Of a DNA stretch of 49,350 nucleotides, positions 9,270 through 16,255 are shown one piece after another. Each line of letters opens with the position of its first letter. Positions within the stretch are counted from its first letter, which is position 1. This DNA comes from Nocardioides sp. (GTDB lineage: Bacteria; Actinomycetota; Actinomycetes; Propionibacteriales; Nocardioidaceae). The notes below the pieces were generated by a model, which saw nothing but the letters and a program-made list of their open reading frames with translations, had not been told where the DNA came from and did not search any database. The translations under genes were made by a program, and so were the position numbers. Location: positions 1 through 49,350 of the forward strand of contig JAUYLL010000033.1 in assembly GCA_030698375.1 (NCBI GenBank), read 5' to 3'.

Positions 9270-10096
9270 CGATCGAAGAGCAGTTTCAGCTGCTCAATCG
9301 CCTTTACCTGATCATCGTCGTCGTGCGCAAAGTCCTTTGCCTTACGCGCACGCGTTACGGCTCGCTCCAATTTCGACATCGCATCCAGTCGGTTGGACTC
9401 GGAAGAGCAGGCACCGAAGCGGGATCCAAGGCCGGTGGGGTCGTTCATTGCGGCGAGTTGCGCGTCGCGGATCTTCCGAAGAGACAGGTACAAATCCCAT
9501 AGCGGCAAATACGAGGACTCGCCCTCCATGTGCTTCGCGGTGCGCATCTCGAGGTAGCAAGACGACACTGGAACGTTCCTGCGGTACTTCCAGACTTTGA
9601 CCTGGCGCGCCAGCTTCTTCACAGCACCGCCGTGGTTCCTATTGATGTCTGTGACGTACTTGTTGTGGCTCTTCGGGAAGGTCTTCATCCAGCCGTCCGC
9701 CGGGTTGGCGATCTCGTAACCGCCTGTTGCCACCGGATACGCCGGAACGACTTCCACATGAGCATCCGAGAACTTGCAAACGACTGCCGGCCGTCGAACG
9801 ACGATCGTTGTACTCGGGAAGCGTTCCTGCAGAGTCTCCTTGACCTTGGTCAGCATGGTCCAAGGCGAGCCTGGTTGCACTCCCTTCAACGACACCAAGA
9901 AGTCCGCGTCGCTGTACTTCCACACGCCAGTTCCATGATTCAACGACCCGATCTCGAACATCTCGTTGACGCCAAGCTTGTTATCGAGGCGAGTCTCGAT
10001 AGACGCTCGATGTCCGCGAGCCGCTTCGAACTGGTACGCCGTCGGCGTGTACAGGTCGGTTAGCTCTGCTAACCATGCCTTCGCTGTCTGGGTCAT
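9266..10096 (-). CDS. CD-NTase-like nucleotidyltransferase (SMODS type), second and promoter-proximal
   Basis: A 276-residue nucleotidyltransferase, first gene of the minus-strand block. Catalytic features are the GS motif and paired acids in EIGSLNHGTGVWKYSDADFL (Gly50, Ser51, Asp63, Asp65) and a third acid in HVEVVPAY (Glu115). The helical second domain includes LARQVKVWKYRRNVPVSSCYLE. It shares the fold and motif order with the protein at 7459-8331 but little else: the spacing, the third acid (Glu rather than Asp) and the flanks all differ, so this is not a recent duplicate. The ATG at 10096 has GGAAG twelve bases upstream, a loose ribosome site. The gene overlaps the S-4TM gene by four bases. 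It is presumed to synthesise a cyclic nucleotide activating that effector. Confidence 0.82.
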   Translation of the reverse strand: MTQTAKAWLAELTDLYTPTAYQFEAARGHRASIETRLDNKLGVNEMFEIGSLNHGTGVWKYSDADFLVSLKGVQPGSPWTMLTKVKETLQERFPSTTIVVRRPAVVCKFSDAHVEVVPAYPVATGGYEIANPADGWMKTFPKSHNKYVTDINRNHGGAVKKLARQVKVWKYRRNVPVSSCYLEMRTAKHMEGESSYLPLWDLYLSLRKIRDAQLAAMNDPTGLGSRFGACSSESNRLDAMSKLERAVTRARKAKDFAHDDDDQVKAIEQLKLLFDR

Positions 10097-10134
10097 GTCT
10101 GAACGCCGCTTCCGAGACCGTCCATGCCGTCCTC

Positions 10135-10140
10135 ATTCTA
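10135..10140 (-). promoter_or_regulatory. Candidate extended -10 element of the defence operon
   Basis: On the minus strand TGATAGAAT gives an extended -10 (TGN plus TAGAAT) about 39 bases before the ATG at 10096. The -35 position falls within the palindrome at 10149-10166, so a protein bound there would block RNA polymerase. Confidence 0.45.
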
Positions 10141-10148
10141 TCATCTGA

Positions 10149-10166
10149 GTCGAACACGTGTTCGAC
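10149..10166. promoter_or_regulatory. LexA/SOS-box-like perfect palindrome
   Basis: GTCGAACACGTGTTCGAC is an exact 18-bp palindrome. Its core CGAACACGTGTTCG fits the Gram-positive LexA consensus CGAACRNRYGTTYG at every position and the mycobacterial form TCGAAC-N4-GTTCGA. It lies 53 bases upstream of the first nucleotidyltransferase start and overlaps the expected -35. The obvious reading is SOS (DNA damage) control of the defence operon. A TetR-type operator for an unlinked regulator is the alternative; no regulator gene is next to it. Confidence 0.7.
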
Positions 10167-10465
10167 ACACTGAATGCTACTCCATGCAGCATTCCATTAG
10201 CGCCCGACGGTTGAGGCGCGGTTGCGAGCCGTGCGTTTCAAAGACACCTCGCTGCATCTGATGAATCAGCGTCATACCGCCGCCTGCGGCGCCCGTAGGA
10301 CGATGTCGTCACCACCGGCGCGGGTCACTTATCGCTCAGATTCAGAATTGAACGCGAGCCGCGCTCACGGCGACCGGCCTGTCGTCGGCGTCGGATAGGC
10401 CAGCGTGCGACAAACTCCTCCTACTGGTTCGATCGATCGTGGAAGAGGCACTACGGCAGGTGACG

Positions 10466-11191
10466 ATGACCGCTACTCACACAGGTGCACTCGGAATCGT
10501 GCGGGAACAGCGGCGCCACCGAGTTCTGAACGTGGTCGCCGCAGGATGTCTCGTCCTGGCTGTTGCCCGGCTCGCCCTAACCTCGGTTCCAGAGCCGCTG
10601 CCGTGGCTGTCTGAGGCGGGCGAGCTCATCTATGACCTATCGCTGGCATTCTTGACTGGCTGGATCTTCCATCTCCTAGTGATTGTTGCTCCCGAGGCTG
10701 ACCGGAGGGCTCGTCTGGACTCCATCGTCGCGGGACGGATCGACTTCCTAATACGGGCCGGATTCACGCTAGCGAAGCCGCTGGCGCGCGCCGCCAATGT
10801 TGACCTCGAAAATTTCCCACCGCCGCCCGAGGCGATCGACCGCGCGTGCGCCCGCATCCGTCCAAGCGATTCGCCCCGAGGGTGGGCCGGCGACTGGCAC
10901 GGCCTCATCCGACACCTCGAGCGGATCACTGACGTGCAACGCCTCGCGATCAAGCCTTTCTACGCGCGCTTGGGAGAGGACATCTTGAAGCTACTGGACG
11001 CCGAAGAGCTCGAATTCACGCACCTTCGTAGGGTCAACGCCTCGTCGTCCAGATTCGACCTAGAAGATCTGAGTGCCCTCGCCGAGTGGATCTCGAGGTG
11101 GCTAGAAACTGTTGACGCCCTTCGCACCTATCGAGCGGAGCACCTCGCGCCTGGCGTCGATGTCCCGCGAGCGGGCGATGATGATTCCTGA
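10466..11191 (+). CDS. Unrecognised island protein with two N-terminal membrane segments
   Basis: About 241 residues. Two hydrophobic stretches, VLNVVAAGCLVLAVARLAL and LIYDLSLAFLTGWIFHLLVI, sit near residues 18-37 and 53-72; the rest is soluble, alpha-helical in character, with a charged C-terminus ending in GDDDS. I do not recognise a family. I prefer the ATG at 10466 because GCAGG lies seven bases upstream; the GTG at 10439 is an alternative. It is divergent from the CBASS-like operon and followed by the NERD gene after 168 bases with no gene. Its position and topology would fit a defence-island membrane protein, but that is only context. Confidence 0.6.
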   Translation: MTATHTGALGIVREQRRHRVLNVVAAGCLVLAVARLALTSVPEPLPWLSEAGELIYDLSLAFLTGWIFHLLVIVAPEADRRARLDSIVAGRIDFLIRAGFTLAKPLARAANVDLENFPPPPEAIDRACARIRPSDSPRGWAGDWHGLIRHLERITDVQRLAIKPFYARLGEDILKLLDAEELEFTHLRRVNASSSRFDLEDLSALAEWISRWLETVDALRTYRAEHLAPGVDVPRAGDDDS

Positions 11192-11359
11192 TGCTTGGCT
11201 AGCAGGGGGACGGAGTGGGGCGCGTCATAGCGCCGCGATGCGGGCCTGCTCGGTCGGGCTGAGCTGCCACGAAGATGGTGGCGAAACGACCCCAGAAAGC
11301 AGGCCGTGGCCGTTGCCGGTGCTGTTGAATCTGCGAGACCCGACGATCGGAAGGCTCGC

Positions 11360-12142
11360 ATGGCCAGGTATCACCCGTACTCGCGCCGAGTATGGCGATC
11401 CCGCCTGGTCGATTGGGGCCGTCGCAACCGAGCTCTGATCGCGAGAGCCACGGCGGTTGTGGTGGCCTTGATCGCGGCCGAGACAGTTCTAGTCACCGTC
11501 GTCCTCACCCCGACGGCGTTCACGTGGTGGCTGCTCGGCGTCTTCCAGGCGACCGTGGTGGCGGTCTATCTGCACGTCCTCCACTCGGCGTTCTTGGCCA
11601 CCGATCGCGAGGCGATCCGGCACCTGCGCGGGGCCTGGGGTGAGGACAACACGCGATCAGAGCTCCAGCGCGCCAAGAAGAAGCGGTTGATCTGGGGCTG
11701 GGTTGACAGCATCAGCCTCCAAGCCGGCGACCTCGATCACCTCGTCGTGACCCGTCGCGGCGGGCTGGTCGCGGTCGATTCCAAGTGGCGCAATCAGGCC
11801 CACGACACCGTTGAGATGGCCCAAGCCGCGCGCCGCGTCCGGACCAGGGCCGAAGGGCTCGCGCGATCTCTGCTGAAAGCCGAGCGCGGCGCGCGACACC
11901 GCGCCAGGGAGAACCCACTCCGTGTCGTGCCCGTTGTCGTTCTCTGGGGTGCGGCGCAACATGACGTGCCCGAACATGCCCGAGTTGAGGGAATCGACTT
12001 CGTCGCCGGCCGGCGACTGCTGACCTGGCTTCGCACTCTGGACGGGGAGCCGGTGGACAAGGGCGCCGCAGCCGACATCATCGACCGGCTCGAGAAGTAC
12101 CGAGCTGCCACCCACGAGCAATCCGATCTGGCCCCCAGATAG
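11360..12142 (+). CDS. Membrane-anchored NERD-domain protein (nuclease-related)
   Basis: A 260-residue protein with two membrane segments at about 26-48 and 55-76, then a NERD domain (about 92-200). The NERD signature is visible as GEDNTRSEL, DLDHLVVTRRGGLVAVDSKW: a Gly-Glu start, the DH pair and a DxK (Asp140, Lys142), the likely PD-(D/E)xK-type active site. NERD domains are predicted nucleases or DNA-interacting domains; substrates are unknown. The ATG at 11360 is preceded by GGAAGG with a 5-base spacer, so it is preferred over the upstream start at 11306. It is the last gene before the tRNA-Arg end of the island. Confidence 0.72.
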   Translation: MARYHPYSRRVWRSRLVDWGRRNRALIARATAVVVALIAAETVLVTVVLTPTAFTWWLLGVFQATVVAVYLHVLHSAFLATDREAIRHLRGAWGEDNTRSELQRAKKKRLIWGWVDSISLQAGDLDHLVVTRRGGLVAVDSKWRNQAHDTVEMAQAARRVRTRAEGLARSLLKAERGARHRARENPLRVVPVVVLWGAAQHDVPEHARVEGIDFVAGRRLLTWLRTLDGEPVDKGAAADIIDRLEKYRAATHEQSDLAPR

Positions 12143-12350
12143 CGTCCGAACCGAACAGCCTCGCTTCGCCGCTACTGACGCGCCGCTTCGCCAGGTCCGA
12201 GTGCTCCGCTTCTCGCACCAACTCGGCGGCGAGCGGGCACTCGGTGCGGACCCACGCCCTGCCAACTGTGCCCACAGTGTGCCCACAGCGTTCCCGGGGT
12301 CACGGCGAGCACAGGCCGGCACGACGCCCACCAAGCATCCAGAAACGACA

Positions 12351-12382
12351 AAGCCGCAGGTCAGCGGGCTGATCTGCGGCTT
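12351..12382 (-). terminator. Terminator downstream of tRNA-Arg
   Basis: AAGCCGCAG (12351-12359) and CTGCGGCTT (12374-12382) pair perfectly, and the inner TCAGC/GCTGA continues the stem. Read on the minus strand the hairpin is followed by TTGTCGTTTCT, a fair T-rich tail, so it terminates the tRNA-Arg transcript. Confidence 0.65.
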
Positions 12383-12392
12383 GATCGATCGG

Positions 12393-12465
12393 TGCGCCTG
12401 TAGGGATTCGAACCCCAAACCTTCTGATCCGTAGTCAGATGCTCTATCCGTTGAGCTACAGGCGC
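12393..12465 (-). tRNA. tRNA-Arg (anticodon ACG)
   Basis: A 73-base cloverleaf: acceptor GCGCCTG/CAGGCGC, anticodon stem TCTGA/TCAGA around loop CTACGGA (ACG, reading CGU/CGC via inosine), and TTCGAAT T-loop. CCA is not encoded. Its 3' end points toward the island, which is the usual geometry for tyrosine-recombinase insertion at a tRNA 3' end. Confidence 0.95.
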
Positions 12466-12800
12466 CCTTCTCCGGCGGGGACCGCCGACGAACCAGAGCA
12501 CTCTAGCGCGCAGGGGCAGCCGACCCGAAATCGGCCCGGAAACGCAGGCTCTGTCTCGCGTGGAACGTTCCAATAGGTGGGCCCAGCGGCGGAGAGTAGA
12601 TTCGGGCAGACCCCGTCCGCCTCCACGACGGCGCCCGGCCCCTCTGGTGTCGGGTGTCACCCGCGCCGGCGGGGGTACAGAAAGTCTCCCTGCAACGTCG
12701 CCGGGGACCACAACGACCCAACGACCATTCCGTCGACACGCTCGACGGCCGGCCCGCCGTTCCCGGAACGGACCGCGAAGCGCGAGAGGGACCACCAAGC
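12466..12800. other. Intergenic region between tRNA-Arg and pckG
   Basis: Holds the divergent promoters of tRNA-Arg and pckG. A minus-strand TAGAGT at 12500-12505 is a possible tRNA -10, about 35 bases before the tRNA 5' end. I see no gene, strong palindrome or riboswitch-like structure; GAGGGA just before the pckG ATG is its ribosome site. Confidence 0.4.
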
Positions 12801-14603
12801 ATGACCGCCGACGCACCCACCACCCACAAGGGCATCCTCGACTGGGTCACCGAGATCGCGGAGCTGACCCAGCCCGACGACATCCACTGGTGCACCGGAT
12901 CCGACGAGGAGTGGGTCCAGCTCACCGACTTCCTCGTCGCGTCCGGCACCTTCACCCGGCTCGATGAGTCGAAGAAGCCCAACTCCTTCCACGCGGCCTC
13001 CGACCCCATCGACGTGGCGCGCGTCGAGGACCGCACCTACATCTGCTCGCGCGACGAGCGCGACGCGGGTCCCACCAACAACTGGATGGAACCCGCCAAG
13101 ATGAAGGAGCTCATGCGTGGGCTCTACGCCGGCTGCATGAAGGGCCGCACGATGTACGTCGTGCCCTTCGTCATGGGTCACCTCGAGGCCGAGAAGCCGA
13201 TGTTCGGCGTCGAGATCACCGATTCCGCCTACGTGGTCGCCTCGATGCGCGTCATGGCCCGGATGGGCTCGCACGTGCTCCGCAAGATGGAGGAGCTGGA
13301 GGCCGAGTTCGTCCCGGCCCTCCACTCGGTCGGCCACCCCCTCGAGCCTGGCCAGGACGACGTTGCCTGGCCCTGCAACGAGACCAAGTACATCGTGCAG
13401 TTCCCCGACGAGCGCGCGATCTGGTCCTTCGGCTCCGGGTACGGCGGCAACGCGCTGCTCGGCAAGAAGTGCTACGCCCTGCGCATCGCCACGGTCATGG
13501 CCCGCGACGAGGGCTGGCTGGCCGAGCACATGCTGATCCTCAAGCTCACCAGCCCCGAGGGTGTCCGCAAGTACGTCGCCGCCGCGTTCCCGAGCGCCTG
13601 CGGCAAGACCAACCTCGCCATGCTCGAGCCCACCATCCCCGGGTGGAAGGTCGAGACCCTCGGCGACGACATCGCCTGGATGCGCATCGGCGAGGACGGT
13701 CGCCTATGGGCCGTCAACCCGGAGTACGGCTTCTTCGGCGTGGCGCCCGGCACCAACGAGCACACCAACCCGAACGCGATGAAGACCATCAACAAGGGCA
13801 ACTCGGTCTTCACCAACGTCGCGCTCACCGAGGACGGCGACGTCTGGTGGGAGGGCCTCGAGAACCCGCCGGCGCACGCGACCTCCTGGAAGGGCCAGCC
13901 CTGGACCCCGGAGTCCACCGAGCTCTCCAGCCACCCGAACTCGCGGTACTGCACCCCCATCAAGCAGTGCGACATCCTCGCCCCCGAGTACGACGACCCG
14001 CGCGGTGTGCCGATCGACGCGATCCTCTTCGGTGGCCGCCGCAAGACCACCGTCCCGCTGGTGTTCGAGGCCCGCGACTGGACCCACGGCACGTTCCTCG
14101 GCGCCACGCTGTCGTCGGAGACGACCGCCGCCGCGGTCGGCCAGGTCGGCGTGGTCCGTCGTGACCCGATGGCGATGCTGCCGTTCATCGGCTACAACGC
14201 CGGTGACTACTTCAACCACTGGATCACGGTCGGCAAGGAGAACGACGCGGCGAAGCTGCCGAAGATCTTCTACGTCAACTGGTTCCGCCGCGACGACGAC
14301 GGCAACTTCGTGTGGCCGGGCTTCGGTGAGAACAGCCGCGTCCTGAAGTGGGTCGTGGAGCGCATTGAGGGCCAGGCCGCCGCGATCGAGACCCCGATCG
14401 GCCACGTGCCCACGCCCGAGGCGCTCGACACCGACGGGCTCGACATGAGCGCCGACGACCTCGAGAAGTGCCTCGAGGTCGACGCGGAGGAGTGGAAGGC
14501 CGAGATCCCGCAGATCCAGGAGTGGTTCGAGAAGTTCGGCGACGACCTGCCGACCGTCTTCTGGACCGAGCTGGACGGCCTCAAGGCGCGCCTGGGTCTC
14601 TGA
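12801..14603 (+). CDS. pckG: Phosphoenolpyruvate carboxykinase (GTP)
   Basis: Converts oxaloacetate and GTP to phosphoenolpyruvate, CO2 and GDP, the first committed step of gluconeogenesis from TCA acids. It has 600 residues, normal for the GTP-dependent family. The kinase loop [13 protein letters not shown] (about 263-275) holds the hyper-reactive Cys267 and Lys269 of the P-loop; the C-terminal [14 protein letters not shown] is also typical. The ATG at 12801 follows GAGGGA with about nine bases of spacing; the open frame upstream to 12654 is not conserved. It is monocistronic, bounded by a strong terminator. Confidence 0.97.
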   Translation: MTADAPTTHKGILDWVTEIAELTQPDDIHWCTGSDEEWVQLTDFLVASGTFTRLDESKKPNSFHAASDPIDVARVEDRTYICSRDERDAGPTNNWMEPAKMKELMRGLYAGCMKGRTMYVVPFVMGHLEAEKPMFGVEITDSAYVVASMRVMARMGSHVLRKMEELEAEFVPALHSVGHPLEPGQDDVAWPCNETKYIVQFPDERAIWSFGSGYGGNALLGKKCYALRIATVMARDEGWLAEHMLILKLTSPEGVRKYVAAAFPSACGKTNLAMLEPTIPGWKVETLGDDIAWMRIGEDGRLWAVNPEYGFFGVAPGTNEHTNPNAMKTINKGNSVFTNVALTEDGDVWWEGLENPPAHATSWKGQPWTPESTELSSHPNSRYCTPIKQCDILAPEYDDPRGVPIDAILFGGRRKTTVPLVFEARDWTHGTFLGATLSSETTAAAVGQVGVVRRDPMAMLPFIGYNAGDYFNHWITVGKENDAAKLPKIFYVNWFRRDDDGNFVWPGFGENSRVLKWVVERIEGQAAAIETPIGHVPTPEALDTDGLDMSADDLEKCLEVDAEEWKAEIPQIQEWFEKFGDDLPTVFWTELDGLKARLGL

Positions 14604-14622
14604 CCCACCGCACCCCGTCAGT

Positions 14623-14660
14623 CACGAGGGCCCCCGCCACACACGGCGGGGGCCCTCGTG
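14623..14660. terminator. Strong hairpin terminator after pckG
   Basis: A 16-bp perfect stem: CACGAGGGCCCCCGCC (14623-14638) and GGCGGGGGCCCTCGTG (14645-14660) around loop ACACAC, 19 bases past the pckG stop. There is no T-tract, as is common in high-GC actinobacteria. Confidence 0.85.
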
Positions 14661-14750
14661 CGTCGGTGCGGCCCCGCGGACGGCGGCCGATACCCTGACC
14701 GCGGCAAGCACATGGGACCACCGGTCGGGGGATCGACGGGAGAGTTAGAC

Positions 14751-15782
14751 GTGGGCAGCAGCTACGGCCCGGTGGAGCGCCGGGTGCTGGAGTCGGCCGC
14801 AGCCGACCTCTACACGCGAGCGGTGGAGTCTGGGGCCCTCACCGTCAACCGCTCGACCTTCCCGCTCGGCACTCCCGAGCGGGAAGCCGTCGACCTGCTC
14901 ATCGATCTGGGCCTGCTCACCCAACGCGGCAACAGCAAGCAGTTCCACGCCGTCGACCCCAGCGCGGTGCAGTCACGGGTGGTCGTGCCCATCGGGCAGA
15001 AGGGCGCCGACCTCCTGGCGGAGTCCGCTCGCTGGGCGGAGGTGTTCTCGACGCTCGGGCAGGCCTACCGGCGCAGCCCGCGGCTCGGTGACGCCTCCGA
15101 CACCGAGATCCGCGGCTACGCCAACATCAACCGCTTCCTGCAGGCGACCGTGGCCGACTGCCGCAGCGAGCTGCTCACCGCACAGCCCTCCGGCGCCCGC
15201 TCGGCAGCCACGCTCGCGGTGGCCGTCGAGCGCGACATCAAGGCCCTCGACCGCGGCGTGGCCATGCGCACGCTCTACCAGCACTCGGCCCGGCGCAGCA
15301 CCGCCACCCGCGACTACGTGCAGGCCGTCACCGCGCACGGCGGCGAGGTCCGCACCCTCGACGAGTTCTTCAACCGGCTCATCGTCGTCGACCGCCAGCT
15401 GGCGATCATCCCCGGCGCGGAGGGCAACCACGTCGCGGTCGCCACCCACCAGCCGGCGCTGGTCGCCTACCTCGCCGACGTCTTCGAACGCTCCTGGGAA
15501 CGAGCCCGGCCCTACGTCGACCGGGACTCCACGATGGTCCGCGACATCGCCGAGGACGTGCGTGCGATGACCATCCGGATGCTCGTGGAAGGGCACTCCG
15601 ACCCGGCCAGCGCGAAGCGGATCGGGGTGAGCACCCGCACCTACGCCGGCTACATCGCCTCGCTGAAGGAGGAGTACGGCGTCCAGACCCGCTTCCAGCT
15701 CGGGCACGCGATGGGTGGCGAGCGCCGGCGGGGCGAGGACCTCGACGCGGCGGGGCCGTACGACGACGCGCCGGAGGCCTGA
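14751..15782 (+). CDS. TrmB/LuxR-like HTH transcriptional regulator
   Basis: A 343-residue cytoplasmic regulator. The C-terminal part (about 275-325) reads MLVEGHSDPASAKRIGVSTR followed by a YIASLKEEYG recognition-helix region, matching LuxR-type HTH. The N-terminal 90 residues resemble a winged-helix TrmB-like domain (EREAVDLLIDLGLLTQ), and the middle resembles a PLD-like sensor region found in such orphan regulators. The GTG at 14751 is preceded by GGGAGAG at good spacing; an upstream extension to 14658 covers the pckG terminator end and is rejected. Eighty bases downstream, facing it tail to tail, is a small secreted-peptide gene, which may encode its ligand (inference). Target genes cannot be named. 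Confidence 0.75.
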   Translation: MGSSYGPVERRVLESAAADLYTRAVESGALTVNRSTFPLGTPEREAVDLLIDLGLLTQRGNSKQFHAVDPSAVQSRVVVPIGQKGADLLAESARWAEVFSTLGQAYRRSPRLGDASDTEIRGYANINRFLQATVADCRSELLTAQPSGARSAATLAVAVERDIKALDRGVAMRTLYQHSARRSTATRDYVQAVTAHGGEVRTLDEFFNRLIVVDRQLAIIPGAEGNHVAVATHQPALVAYLADVFERSWERARPYVDRDSTMVRDIAEDVRAMTIRMLVEGHSDPASAKRIGVSTRTYAGYIASLKEEYGVQTRFQLGHAMGGERRRGEDLDAAGPYDDAPEA

Positions 15783-15861
15783 GCGGCCCCCGGCGCGTCG
15801 GTCGGATCAGTCCCAGTCGGTCTCGCCCTAGGAGAGGGCGGCCTGGACCGACCTGCCGGGG

Positions 15862-16032
15862 CTACTTGCGGAAGTCCCAGCCGGTGTCGCTGATGGTGAT
15901 CGGCGACACCGGGAGGGCCTGGTCGGCGACCGCGGCGGTGCCGGACCCGGCGCCGACGACGAGAGCGGTGGCCGCGACGGCCAGCGCGACGACACGGGTG
16001 GGGCGGCGGAGCTTCGAAAGCATGGTGGACAT
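15862..16032 (-). CDS. Small secreted peptide (56 residues)
   Basis: Too short for routine gene calling but well supported. ATG at 16032 is preceded by GAGGGA with five bases of spacing. The product has a basic N-terminus (MSTMLSKLRRPTR), a hydrophobic core VVALAVAATALVVGAG and an Ala-rich cleavage region (GTAAVA-DQ), leaving a mature peptide of about 20 residues, DQALPVSPITISDTGWDFRK. The C-terminal Thr-Gly-Trp-Asp tail is unlike an ordinary lipoprotein or a bacteriocin. It is convergent with the HTH regulator at 14751-15782; a peptide signal sensed by that regulator is a reasonable guess. No modification enzymes, protease or exporter are adjacent. Confidence 0.65.
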   Translation of the reverse strand: MSTMLSKLRRPTRVVALAVAATALVVGAGSGTAAVADQALPVSPITISDTGWDFRK

Positions 16033-16255
16033 CAGGTTCCCTCGTGTTTCTGGTCTGCCGGGCGCCTCGTGAGGCGCGCCGACCGGGCTGCTGACTGGGT
16101 GCCGTTGCCGGCGCCGCCCGTCCTAGTAGTGTCGAGGAATCCGGAGGTGCGAACCACCTCCGCGCCCCTCAGAACTCTGCACTGCATGATCCTGCAGGTT
16201 CTGACGAGACCCGCCCCTGACGCCCGTTCTGCACAAACCTGCACCGAGGAGGCTC

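Larger units (their letters stand above)
10097..10465. other. Divergent intergenic region between the defence operon and a plus-strand membrane gene
   Basis: Besides the palindrome and -10 element noted separately, it holds an inverted repeat GAATGCT (10172-10178) and AGCATTC (10188-10194) with a 9-base spacer. From about 10200 to 10438 I see no gene, repeat or clear promoter. It must contain the promoter for the plus-strand gene starting near 10466. Confidence 0.5.

Noticed and set aside
11192-11359. Short minus-strand frame ending SWQLSPTEQARIAAL, resembling the C-terminus of a protein
   Set aside because: No start or upstream domain in frame; too short to separate from chance.
15862-16032. 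Type I toxin or lanthipeptide precursor
   Set aside because: It has a cleavable signal peptide and a hydrophilic tail; there are no Cys residues and no modification enzymes nearby.
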